A stretch of 64,000 nucleotides of DNA from Vulcanisaeta thermophila. Lineage in GTDB: Archaea; Thermoproteota; Thermoprotei; Thermoproteales; Thermocladiaceae. The translations under genes were made by a program, and so were the position numbers. Positions within the stretch are counted from its first letter, which is position 1. The number at the start of each line of letters is the position of its first letter. The DNA lies in contig NZ_BCLI01000005.1 in assembly GCF_001748385.1 (NCBI RefSeq), positions 62,001-126,000 of the forward strand. The letters are read 5' to 3'. Shown here one piece after another: positions 8,158 to 15,780 of the stretch. Under the pieces are notes generated by a model. It was given only the letters and a program-made list of their open reading frames with translations. It was not told where the DNA came from and did no database searches.

Positions 8158-8235
8158 TGGAGCCGGGGCCGGGATTCGAACCCGGGATTGAACGGGTCTG
8201 CAGCCCGCCGCCTTCGACCGCTCGGCCACCCCGGC
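8158..8235 (-). tRNA. tRNA-Cys (GCA)
   Basis: Read on the minus strand, a 7-bp acceptor stem GCCGGGG/CCCCGGC encloses a D arm (GCC/GGC), a 5-bp anticodon stem (GCGGG/CCCGT, one G-T pair) with the loop CTGCAGA, giving anticodon GCA, and a T arm CCGGG-TTCGAAT-CCCGG. The discriminator is U73, the identity base for Cys, and CCA is encoded in the DNA (8158-8160). There is no intron. A TATA-like cttaaaaa lies about 30 bases upstream (about 8264-8272). The TnpB remnant lies just beyond its 3' end. Confidence 0.95.
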
Positions 8236-8424
8236 TCCTGTGGTGCATGTGTTGTTTTTGTGGTTTTTGTTTTTAAGTCTTTTGTGTGTCTCTTCATGTG
8301 TTTACATCCATAAACCAATTCCTCACCCAAAGCCTTTAATGCCTGCAATGTCAAAGTGGGTACCCTGATAGCGTGGGGTATGTCTGAGGGCGCTAGTGGT
8401 TGTGGGGTTGGGTGGTGTTTTCGA

Positions 8425-8787
8425 TCATAGTGCTAATAATGCCTCTACCTTTCTTAACTGCCTCGTTACTGGGTCCACCTCCAGTCTGAGGCCCTCCAGG
8501 GCATCAACGCCTAGAACTTCCGAGTCGGTTTCCTCAGCGAATACCACTATTCTTGTTGCCCTCTCGCCGAGGCATTCGATTACGGCTTCGCCTATTTCCC
8601 TCTCTATTATCCTGCCCTCTATCGTCCTGAACCTCCACCTGGTCGTGGGTTTTATGCTTATTTTCTCTAGTTTTTGGCGTTTGATCCATGTGTATGTGCT
8701 TCTTGTGTCAATGGGTAGTTCTAGGTCGAGGGATTTGCTGGGGTCGTGTGGGTTGTGGATCCTTACTTTGGCTGTGGTGTGTCCCAT
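8425..8787 (-). CDS. Clan AA (retropepsin-like) aspartic protease-like protein, variant active site
   Basis: The 120 residues show the single-domain retropepsin pattern found in archaea: strand LDLELPIDTRSTYTWI at about residues 19-34, a middle strand region RWRFRTIEGRIIER, VVFAEE and the hydrophobic ALEGLRLEVDP near the C-terminus. Retropepsins act as homodimers through D-T/S-G. Here the triad reads D-T-R, so the flexible glycine is replaced by Arg, which would be expected to impair catalysis. A close paralogue at 16268-16630 has DAG. TATA-like acttataac lies about 37 bases before the ATG. Confidence 0.6.
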   Translation of the reverse strand: MGHTTAKVRIHNPHDPSKSLDLELPIDTRSTYTWIKRQKLEKISIKPTTRWRFRTIEGRIIEREIGEAVIECLGERATRIVVFAEETDSEVLGVDALEGLRLEVDPVTRQLRKVEALLAL

Positions 8788-8890
8788 GGGTTGTCCCTGG
8801 GTTAAATCCCAGTGTTTGGGTTATAAGTTTGATTGTTTAATTAATTAATTAAATAGTTTAGCGATTATGCTTATTTTCATAAGGGTAAGG

Positions 8891-8899
8891 TTTTTAAAT
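8891..8899 (+). promoter_or_regulatory. TATA box for the purine permease
   Basis: The sequence tttttaaat is centred about 26 bases before the ATG at 8921. It falls inside the longer frame that opens at 8867, so the upstream ATG cannot be on this transcript. This fixes the start at 8921. Confidence 0.6.
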
Positions 8900-8920
8900 G
8901 TGTGTTGTAACGATGTTGCG

Positions 8921-10372
8921 ATGGGGCTTGCCCAGTTGTTTGTTCCTCCTACGGTTAGGGAGGTTAGTGTTAGGAGGGAGGTTGTTGCTGGTTTGACGAC
9001 GTTCTTGACCATGGCTTACATTTTGTTTGTGAACCCTGTGATTGTTGGTGGTGGGTTTGAGTTGGCCCTTAAGGAGAGTCTTGGTTTGTCTCCCTCTGCC
9101 GCGTTGCCCCCTGGGTATGCGGCTTTGGTTACGACTGTTAAGCTTGGCATTGCCGCTGGCACTGCATTAGCCGCGGCTTTTGGTACCCTGTTCATGGCGT
9201 TCTTTGCGAGGCTTCCCTTCGCGCTTGCGCCTGGTATGGGTGAGAATGCGTTCATAGGTTACTCCGTTATTCCCCTCTTCACGGCTGCGTTGATGGGTAT
9301 TGGCGTTACTAGTGCCGTGGCGGCTCATACCGCGCTTATGGTTGCTTTGACCGCGGTCTTTGTTGATGGTTTGATATTCCTGTTAACGACTTGGTCGGGT
9401 ATTAGGGAGAGGGTTCTCAGGTCCATATCGCCTAACCTGGCCATGGGGATTAGTGTGGGTATTGGTTTATTCATAACGTTCATAGGGTTGGCCAATGCCG
9501 GTTTTGTGCTGCCTGGTGTGGGTACCCCAGTGACCTTTAATGCCAAGGCTTTCACAACCCCCTCGTCTATACTTGCCCTGGTTGGTTTGTTCATAGCGGC
9601 TGTGCTGTATATTCGTAGGGTGCCTGGTGCGTTCCTGATAACAATAGCGATTTTGACGATCATTGGTATGGCGATGGGCCTCGTTGAGATACCTAGGAGC
9701 GTGGTGTCCATGCCCGTGCTTAGCACGTCGATAGTGCCCAACTTCATCAATAATTTCTACTGGTACATCAGGCTCGTGGCGCTGGCATTCCCCGTGGCGT
9801 TTTCGTTGTGGATGATTGAGTTCTTTGATGGTATTGGCACAATACTCGGGCTCTCGAACAGGGCCGGCCTCATTGACGCCAGGGGTAGGCCCGTTAACAT
9901 AGAGAGGGCTTTGTATGTTGATGCGACGGCTACCACGGTGGGTGCGTTGTTTGGTACCACTACCACGGTGATTTATGTGGAGTCTGCGGCGGGTATTGAG
10001 AGTGGTGGTAGGACTGGGCTTTCCTCGTTTGTGACTGGGTTGTTGTTCCTTGCCTTCCTACCGCTTACCCCGCTGGCCATAGTGATACCCTCTTTCGCCA
10101 CGGCGCCCGTTTTGATACTGGTGGGTTTATTCTTCATATCGTTGGTGACGAAGCTTAACTTTAGTGATTTAACGGAGGCTATACCCGCGTTCGTAGCCAT
10201 CATAGGCATTCCGTTGACTTATAGTATAGCTGTGGGTATTGGGTTGGCGTTTATAACGTACACCGTGGTTAAGTTGTTGAGTGGTAGGTTTAGGGATGTT
10301 TCTGTGACCACTGTGATAATAACGTTGATATTCATAGTATTCTTCGCGGCCATGATGCCCCACATGCATTGA
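8921..10372 (+). CDS. NCS2-family purine permease (AzgA-like)
   Basis: A 483-residue membrane protein with about 12-14 spans. It matches the adenine/guanine/hypoxanthine branch of NCS2: EVVAGLTTFLTMAYILFVNP at the N-terminus, RLPFALAPGMGENAF (about residue 95), EFFDGIGTILGLSNRAGL (about 300) and VESAAGIESGGRTGL (about 350). It imports purine bases with protons. The family length is normal. The start is chosen by the TATA box 26 bases upstream. It appears monocistronic, and its codons end mostly in G or T. Confidence 0.9.
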   Translation: MGLAQLFVPPTVREVSVRREVVAGLTTFLTMAYILFVNPVIVGGGFELALKESLGLSPSAALPPGYAALVTTVKLGIAAGTALAAAFGTLFMAFFARLPFALAPGMGENAFIGYSVIPLFTAALMGIGVTSAVAAHTALMVALTAVFVDGLIFLLTTWSGIRERVLRSISPNLAMGISVGIGLFITFIGLANAGFVLPGVGTPVTFNAKAFTTPSSILALVGLFIAAVLYIRRVPGAFLITIAILTIIGMAMGLVEIPRSVVSMPVLSTSIVPNFINNFYWYIRLVALAFPVAFSLWMIEFFDGIGTILGLSNRAGLIDARGRPVNIERALYVDATATTVGALFGTTTTVIYVESAAGIESGGRTGLSSFVTGLLFLAFLPLTPLAIVIPSFATAPVLILVGLFFISLVTKLNFSDLTEAIPAFVAIIGIPLTYSIAVGIGLAFITYTVVKLLSGRFRDVSVTTVIITLIFIVFFAAMMPHMH

Positions 10373-10524
10373 ATCCAGGGGCTAATTACGAGTAAAAACA
10401 TACTTTAAATTTTTAAATAAGGGATGGAGTGCGTTAAACCCAGGGTTTAGGATCATGAAGTTGAGTTTGTGGATAGTGACTGTGAGGGGCCGAGGAAAGG
10501 TCTATGCAGGCGAGGGTACTGGTC

Positions 10525-10746
10525 TTACTTGCCCATGCCTCTAATCGTCTCCTCAATCCTCAGGAGGTGCCTGTCCCTTAGGACCAACGTGACCCCATTC
10601 TGCCTGCTTGTGAATAGGAAGTACCTTAGTTCGCAGTATGAATTAACGCAGATGAGCATGGAGTACTGGTCCATGGGCAGGTAATCGATGTAGTGAGGGT
10701 ACACGGTCCCATGTCTGATAATGAGAGGAGGGTGATTGAGGAGCAC
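10525..10746 (-). CDS. Possible hypothetical protein or gene fragment
   Basis: A 73-codon frame with codon choices that look coding (many TAC, ATC, GAC and AGG codons) ends in LRDRHLLRIEETIRGMGK. It overlaps the start of the plus-strand gene at 10711 by 36 bases and has no clear promoter, so it may be a fragment. I recognise no family. Just upstream on the plus strand (about 10454-10480) a short out-of-context translation EVEFVD resembles the start of the AAA ATPases at 46.6-48.7 kb. Confidence 0.25.
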   Translation of the reverse strand: MLLNHPPLIIRHGTVYPHYIDYLPMDQYSMLICVNSYCELRYFLFTSRQNGVTLVLRDRHLLRIEETIRGMGK

Positions 10747-10974
10747 GTAATCGGTAAGGAATTAAGGCTACTCCTCATGCCAGGACTCCTGACCTACTAC
10801 GACAACCTATACTTTGATGAGGAGTCCCGGGCCATTTTGAGGGATGTGGGGGTGTTCCCTGATGAGTATAGGATTAAGGTGAGGCTCACGGAGGTGGAGG
10901 TCAGGAGTGGTGCTGAGACTAAGGGGGTGTTGAAGTTATACCCGTACAGGGATATTGAGGCGCCCGAGGCGTAA
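10711..10974 (+). CDS. Hypothetical protein paired with a HEPN gene
   Basis: An 87-residue, mixed alpha/beta, charged protein (MSDNERRVIEEHVIGKEL at the N-terminus, RIKVRLTEVEVRSG near residue 58). The frame extends to a GTG at 10693. Its stop is 2 bases before the HEPN-type gene that follows, so the two are surely co-transcribed. A small protein directly ahead of a HEPN gene is a common toxin-antitoxin layout, but I cannot assign this one to an antitoxin family. Confidence 0.5.
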   Translation: MSDNERRVIEEHVIGKELRLLLMPGLLTYYDNLYFDEESRAILRDVGVFPDEYRIKVRLTEVEVRSGAETKGVLKLYPYRDIEAPEA

Positions 10975-10976
10975 CC

Positions 10977-11384
10977 ATGCAGGGGCAACCTGAATTGTTG
11001 AGGGAGGTTGAGCGTAGGATCGCGATAATCAGTACCTACTCCAGGAACTACCAGGAGTACCTCAGGAAGGGGGAGAGGGCTAAGGCGTCTGAGATGCTGT
11101 GGGGCATTGTGAATAATCTGGCGTCCATACTCAGTATTATCCATGGGGAGGGCCCCATTAATAGTCATGCTGAGTTGCGTAGATTCATGGATAGGCTTGC
11201 ATGGCAGGTGGGGGAGCAGGTCCTAACGTGGTACCGATCCTGTGAGGTACTCCATGCAATCTACTACCATAACTTCATGGACGAAGAACTCTTTGAACAT
11301 TATAGGAGTGATGCCGAGAACCTCATTGATTTACTGAATCGATTAGTATATGAGGAACTGGGGAAGCTAGGTATAAAGTTGTAG
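10977..11384 (+). CDS. HEPN/PaREP1-like helical protein
   Basis: An all-helical 135-residue protein. The stretch GERAKASEMLWGIVNNLASIL (about residues 37-57) parallels the GDPVQASEKLYKAAEEAVK helix of PaREP1/HEPN proteins, and a long C-terminal helix (RSDAENLIDLLNRLVYEEL) follows. The canonical HEPN RNase motif Rx4-6H is not evident; CEVLHAIYYHNF has histidines but no correctly spaced Arg. It is co-transcribed with the preceding 87-residue gene. The likely role is RNA-related or toxin-antitoxin, by family analogy only. Confidence 0.5.
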   Translation: MQGQPELLREVERRIAIISTYSRNYQEYLRKGERAKASEMLWGIVNNLASILSIIHGEGPINSHAELRRFMDRLAWQVGEQVLTWYRSCEVLHAIYYHNFMDEELFEHYRSDAENLIDLLNRLVYEELGKLGIKL

Positions 11385-11399
11385 TTACGTCATTGGGTT

Positions 11400-11820
11400 A
11401 TGAGGAGGTTGAGGCTTAGGCTTGCGGATGCCGAGGTGGAGTTCACGGATAGGGAGGTGGCGCTTAATCGGGTTGAGGAGTTGGGTGAGAGGGGTACGAG
11501 GTTTGTTGAGGTGGTCTACGGGCCCGAGGGCTGTGGGAAGACAGATTTACTGAGGCAATCCGCACAGTTACTGAGGGATTTAGGGTTCGAGGTGGTTTAC
11601 ATAGACCCACTTAGCAGGGCCTTTTGAGGCTCGCACGGACTTGAAGGACTTCGTAAAGCGCCTCGTGGATGCCGCCTCGGAGGCCCTGGGCACTGCTCAG
11701 CTTAAACTGGCCACGCTGGCTATAGACTTCGTGAGGTACGCCCTGGAGAGGAGAAAGGGTAGGGTGGCGGTGCTGGTTGATGATGCGTTCTAAGTGATTG
11801 GGCTGGGTAGGGGAGGTGCT
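11400..11820 (+). pseudogene. Archaeal AAA ATPase, decayed (frameshift, nonsense, 3' truncation)
   Basis: The first 75 codons match the ATPases at 46582-47592 and 47657-48667: RLRLADAEVEFTDREVAL and a Walker A GPEGCGKT. The frame ends at TGA after SRAF, where one extra T in a TTTT run (11621-11624) shifts it. The next frame continues the homology (VKRLVDAASEALG, then a Walker B VAVLVDDAF) until TAA replaces the CAA expected for Q in the DDVFQAIG motif. The rest of the gene is missing where the convergent sulfatase-like gene ends at 11824. Confidence 0.75.
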
Positions 11821-11823
11821 ATT

Positions 11824-13155
11824 TTATTCGGTCCCTGTATTAATTATGCTTTTAATTATTTCCATCATTTTCCGTGGCTCCTGGCCCATGCATTCTCCAT
11901 CCTCTACTTCCTCTGTGCTTAGGTTGTACGTGAACGTGCACTTCCTGCTGTAAATCCTGACTCTATGGCTGAACACCCTAATTATTGTCTCTGTTGGTAG
12001 TTTCCTATATTGCTCCTCGTACCTGCTTGGTAGTGTTGATCCGAAGCTTTCGGCGAGGGCCATGTTTGTGCCTACCTCATAATCCTCCTCATTGTTTAGC
12101 ACCGCCTTTATTAACGTTGGTATGCTTGTTAGGCTGATGAATGGTTTTGTTTGCTTAAATGGTTTGAAGGAGGTTGGGTATTTGACCCAGAGTGGTACCT
12201 TGAGTAATCCGTCCTTGAGGAAATAGCCGTGGAATATTCCTCCATCGCCTAGTAGTTCGCCGTGGTCCGACGTTACTATGAATAATGTGTTATCTAGGTT
12301 TGCTTTTAATGCGTGGACTATCTCGATTGCCCTCTTGATTGCGTAATTCGCATGCTTTGGGTATTCCCTCCTCCAGATGCTTAATGCCTCCTCATCGATT
12401 ACACCATCAAACATTGCCCTATAGAATGCGTTGAATGAGATCCCTTCTCCAATGTCCTTATTTGTGTATGGTCCGTGGGCCTCCATGATGTTTATTAGCA
12501 TGAAGAATGGTTCCTCGGGGTTTAGTGTCTCTACGATGTTCTTGATTACGTAGGCCCCCTTATCCATGGTTAGGTTCACGATGTTTAACTTAGCCAGTGC
12601 AATCCTTACTCGCCTTAGGATGAATGTCTTAAGCCCAAATAGCAGTAGTGAGTAATGTCCATTCTTAATCAGCTCCTTGACCGTGCCTAAGTAACCCTTT
12701 TCATGCACTGATTTGACAAGCTTATTTCTGTTCAAGAGCTCCGTGTAATTCCTTACCTTATCTGTAATTGGATAGTCTATTATCATGCTTTCTGTGTATT
12801 TATCGAAGCCGTAGTATGGTGATAGAAATGCGTTTGCCGAGATTATGTATATGCTGTACCCCTCACTCATTAGCTCGCCCATTATTCCGTGGTTTAACTT
12901 CCTCATTTGCATGCGCGATATCTCTGGTAATTGCTTATCGACGTACACGCCGTATGCCTCGTGGATTCCGTGCTGGCTTGGGTAGAGCCCAGTCACCATG
13001 CTCACATGACTTGGCAGTGTCCATGGTGCTGGTGCTACGGCGTTGCTGTACCTTATGAAGCCCAGCTCCCTCAGCTTCTCCAATCCCTGACCGTGGTCTT
13101 CCCTCAATGTGTCTATTACCAGTATCACTACGTTTAGTTTCTTCATAGTCATCAC
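11824..13155 (-). CDS. Sulfatase / alkaline phosphatase superfamily hydrolase
   Basis: A 443-residue member of the alkaline-phosphatase superfamily. The N-terminal metal Asp is in VVILVIDTLRED, the nucleophile region reads PAPWTLPSHVSMVTGLYP, with Thr where sulfatases have Cys or Ser, and the second metal site is FIVTSDHGELLGDGG near residue 290. The lack of a Cys/Ser-x-P-x-R motif argues against a formylglycine sulfatase; phosphate- or phosphonate-ester hydrolysis or transfer is possible. The start (GTG) overlaps the stop of the CysD-like gene by 4 bases, so the two are translationally coupled. Together they suggest handling of sulfate or phosphate groups on surface glycans. Confidence 0.8.
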   Translation of the reverse strand: MMTMKKLNVVILVIDTLREDHGQGLEKLRELGFIRYSNAVAPAPWTLPSHVSMVTGLYPSQHGIHEAYGVYVDKQLPEISRMQMRKLNHGIMGELMSEGYSIYIISANAFLSPYYGFDKYTESMIIDYPITDKVRNYTELLNRNKLVKSVHEKGYLGTVKELIKNGHYSLLLFGLKTFILRRVRIALAKLNIVNLTMDKGAYVIKNIVETLNPEEPFFMLINIMEAHGPYTNKDIGEGISFNAFYRAMFDGVIDEEALSIWRREYPKHANYAIKRAIEIVHALKANLDNTLFIVTSDHGELLGDGGIFHGYFLKDGLLKVPLWVKYPTSFKPFKQTKPFISLTSIPTLIKAVLNNEEDYEVGTNMALAESFGSTLPSRYEEQYRKLPTETIIRVFSHRVRIYSRKCTFTYNLSTEEVEDGECMGQEPRKMMEIIKSIINTGTE

Positions 13156-14057
13156 ATGTAGCCGTAGCGCCTCAGGAGCTCCATTATCCCCTCCTTGTCC
13201 TGGGCCCTACCAACCCTCTCGGGGGTTCTCTCTAGGTCTTGTTCCCAGGCTGGTTTGTTACCGGTTGGTTTTGTTTCGTACTTATCATCAATACTCCTAT
13301 AGCCCCTGTAGTAAAGTGGGTTTATTGGTAGTTTATTGCTTAGTGTGTAGTCCCATATGTCCCTTTCCGTGAAGTGTAGTATTGGGTGTACCCTGATGTG
13401 CACTGGGTCTGAGCGCCTACTGAAGAATACCTCAGAGGCCCTTGCTGGGTTCTCATCCCACCTAATACCTACGAAGACGCCGTCGTAACCGCCATCCCTT
13501 ATGAACTCAAGGAGCGGCACCGTTTTTAGTAAGTGGTTTGCCGCTATGTTGTTTAAGCTAAACGTGAACTCAGGCTTACCGTACCCAATCTTCAGGAGCT
13601 CATCCCTATCCCTGGGGTCTAGTTCATCTACCTTAACCACATCACCGTACCTAAACCCCCTAAGCCTCTCATTACCCTTAATAAACAATCTAAGCCCCCA
13701 CTCACTGACGACCTTTCTCACGAAGTCCAGCGTCTCCTCAAAATGCATGTAATGGTCTATGAAGACCACGTCAAAGGACTTACCGAGCCCCTCAGCAACT
13801 CTCCTAACGATGTGCAATGTGACCGTACTATCCTTACCACCACTCCACACAACCAACGGCTTACTAAAGACCTCTAGTGCCGCCTCGGCAACAATCTCCG
13901 CAACCTTAACCTTAAACCTAAGGGGCATTAAGTCAACACGCCTACCTAACGAAGCCCTATCCAGCAGCATCTTAACATACTCACTGGGAGTTACACCCAA
14001 GGCCTCACTCAACTCAATAAGCCTCTTAGCAACATCACCAGAGAGAACAAGAGACAT
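13152..14057 (-). CDS. CysD/PAPS-reductase-type PP-loop protein
   Basis: The PP-loop VVWSGGKDSTVTL (about residues 87-99) is the ATP-pyrophosphatase signature. The C-terminus HPILHFTERDIWDYTLSNK and ERVGRAQDKEGIMELLRRYGYM-like ending match the CysD subunit of ATP sulfurylase and its relatives. At 301 residues the length agrees with CysD. No CysN GTPase is in the window, so this may be a stand-alone enzyme that activates or reduces sulfate. The first 35 residues (LSGDVAKRLIELSEALGV) look like an extra helical, possibly DNA-binding, segment. It is the first gene of a two-gene operon with the sulfatase-like enzyme. Confidence 0.8.
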   Translation of the reverse strand: MSLVLSGDVAKRLIELSEALGVTPSEYVKMLLDRASLGRRVDLMPLRFKVKVAEIVAEAALEVFSKPLVVWSGGKDSTVTLHIVRRVAEGLGKSFDVVFIDHYMHFEETLDFVRKVVSEWGLRLFIKGNERLRGFRYGDVVKVDELDPRDRDELLKIGYGKPEFTFSLNNIAANHLLKTVPLLEFIRDGGYDGVFVGIRWDENPARASEVFFSRRSDPVHIRVHPILHFTERDIWDYTLSNKLPINPLYYRGYRSIDDKYETKPTGNKPAWEQDLERTPERVGRAQDKEGIMELLRRYGYM

Positions 14058-14080
14058 GGTAAAAGTACAGGGGATCTTAC

Positions 14081-14090
14081 CTTTTAAACT
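14081..14090 (-). promoter_or_regulatory. TATA box for the CysD-like/sulfatase-like operon
   Basis: On the minus strand agtttaaaag is centred about 29 bases before the ATG at 14057. Confidence 0.55.
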
Positions 14091-14920
14091 TTAACTTACC
14101 ACGAACCACGAACAATGAATAAAGCCGTGAAACCCAAAGGAACCAGTCTAAACCAGGCATAACCACCACGGTACGAATAACCCAAACAAAACACCACAGC
14201 CCAACCCAATGCACAGCCCCATTTAAAGAGCTTAGTTACATTGCACTTACGAGACCAGGATTACTGATTCAATAAGCCCGAAAAGAAATGGAAAGTTAAT
14301 GAGCGGGGTATCGCAAAATCCACATTCATAACAATTAAGAGGCTTGGGAGGATTAAGAGGATAGGCGTGGTCTCCACGACCCACACCCGGCGACCTAAAC
14401 AAGCTAATACTACAACAAGGAGCAATAGGGACATTATAGAGGCCATGGGGCCAGGGAGTACATGAATGAAATACTCCACGCACAGGACGGGGTTAATGTC
14501 ATAACGAACCACTCACTCAGAACACACGCATTAACATCCCGATCACTTCCACCACAAACAATGCACAGAAGCCACAAATAATCACCCCAAGCCCCAGCCA
14601 TTCACAGAGCAACCTCCTCATCGGCACGCACACGCATCATAAACCTCATGCCCTTACGGAACCCCAGACACATTACGAATACGCACCCCATATCAGGTAA
14701 AGGAAGTGAGCATACAAAGTCGCCATCAAGGATTAGGTTATGTGCAAGAACTTTAAGGGTTGTGCGCAATCCTAGGTTTTATTTTAACCTATGATTGTTA
14801 AGGTCTTACTAATGTTTTTGTTATAAGTACGTTAGTGTGCTTGAGGGCGTTGGTCACCTTTATGAGGAATGGAGGTAGGGCGTATGTCCCCTCTCCTGTG
14901 AGGGGATTTCCTGTTCTTCC
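14091..14920. other. Gene-poor 0.8 kb region
   Basis: No frame on either strand has recognisable homology or coding-like composition. The plus strand is notably rich in A and C. Fragmented open frames around 14280-14580 could be an old degraded gene. I see no tRNA, CRISPR or IS end. Confidence 0.4.
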
Positions 14921-15052
14921 TTATTTCCTTAAATCCCTGTATTCCCTTATGACTTCCGTTAGGGGTTTCCTGGGCTTAGCCTTTGAGGCTGCTTCATCCA
15001 TAACCTTTAGGGCCTGCTCAACCTCTAATTTCCCTGGCTTATTCGACCCCAT
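14921..15052 (-). CDS. Small charged protein, antitoxin-like (43 aa)
   Basis: A short frame from ATG 15050-15052 to TAA 14921-14923 encodes a helical, highly charged peptide with segments KLEVEQALKVMDEAASKAK and KPLTEVIREYRDLRK. Size and composition recall the tail of VapB-type antitoxins, but no PIN toxin follows. The plus-strand frame over the same DNA (Ser/Phe/Leu-rich) looks like its shadow. Alternatively it is a remnant of a longer gene. Confidence 0.4.
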   Translation of the reverse strand: MGSNKPGKLEVEQALKVMDEAASKAKPRKPLTEVIREYRDLRK

Positions 15053-15130
15053 TAGGTATTACACGTACAGACAGGCTAATAACCCTTATCACCTCTTGAC
15101 CGTGGTTGTGAGGGGATAAATGCGTGGGCT

Positions 15131-15546
15131 TTATGACCCCTGGACCTCACTCACTATCTGGAGAATCTGATAAATAATGCTCATGTACCTCTTAACATCT
15201 CCCACGCTCAACCTCCCCTCGTGAAACCCCTCAACATGAAGCCTTTCATAGGCCACCTCCCATGCCTGAGCGATGGTCTCCCCATAGTACTTCTCCAGGC
15301 TTTTTACCGCCTTCCCTAGCAGCCCCACCGTCCATCTGCCCTCCTCTCAACCTCCTCCAGAATGTGCCTAATACCCTCATCATCCTTACGACGCTGTGAG
15401 AGGATCTTTACGGAACCCTCAACAATCTTGTATAGTTTCTCCGAGGCTTGCACCGCATCCCCACTCTCCAGGTATGACTCAGCCTCCCTCAATAAACCCC
15501 ATAATTTTACGGCATTCTCATGCATGGTCACCACCTCAAGAACCAC
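15131..15546 (-). pseudogene. PaREP1 family (HEPN-like) protein, frameshifted
   Basis: The first frame (from 15546, or the ATG at 15525) has the PaREP1 core GDAVQASEKLYKIVEGSVKIL and ends DGRWGC. The second frame (15131-15328) continues LLGKAVKSLEKYYGETIAQAWEVA and YERLHVEGFHEGRLS, the normal C-terminal half. Adding one G to the GGGG run (15323-15326) joins them into a protein of about 138 residues. This is the same kind of lesion, at the same kind of site, as in the copy at 6231-6652. It lies 3 bases after a small membrane-protein gene and ends a three-gene set. Confidence 0.7.
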
Positions 15547-15549
15547 CCT

Positions 15550-15780
15550 CTACATGGGCTTTTCCAAATTATTGAGCGCCTCAATTATGAACCACGTCAC
15601 CGCTAAGGCTAGGAACGCCACGGCCATTAGTTTCCACGGCGTTAACTGCTTCGGTGGCGTCAACGTTATGCGCCAATTATTAACCACAGAAACAACCCAC
15701 CTACCCGTGGGCTTATGATACACGTGGAGGTTTCCATAGACCTGCTTTTGAATTTCATAAACCTCATAAACAACATTCAC
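15550..15780 (-). CDS. Small tail-anchored membrane protein
   Basis: 76 residues. The first 45 are soluble with aromatic, beta-like spacing (YEVYEIQKQVYGNLHVYHK), then a single membrane span (LMAVAFLALAVTWFIIEAL) and a short tail. It overlaps the upstream gene by 4 bases and is followed after 3 bases by the PaREP1-type gene, so the three form an operon. I do not recognise the family. Confidence 0.5.
   Translation of the reverse strand: MNVVYEVYEIQKQVYGNLHVYHKPTGRWVVSVVNNWRITLTPPKQLTPWKLMAVAFLALAVTWFIIEALNNLEKPM

Noticed and set aside
8235-8354. 72-codon minus-strand frame across the tRNA
   Set aside because: It includes the tRNA-Cys gene itself and has no coding character.
8867-8920. Longer start for the purine permease
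   Set aside because: The TATA box at 8891-8899 lies inside it, and family alignment begins at the ATG at 8921.
10469-10684. 71-codon plus-strand frame
   Set aside because: Leu/Ser-rich and lying opposite a better-looking minus-strand frame. A short EVEFVD match to the AAA ATPases just upstream is too short to call a gene.
14835-15119. 94-codon plus-strand frame
   Set aside because: Its Ser/Phe/Leu/Arg-rich translation looks like the shadow of the charged 43-residue minus-strand gene at 14921-15052.
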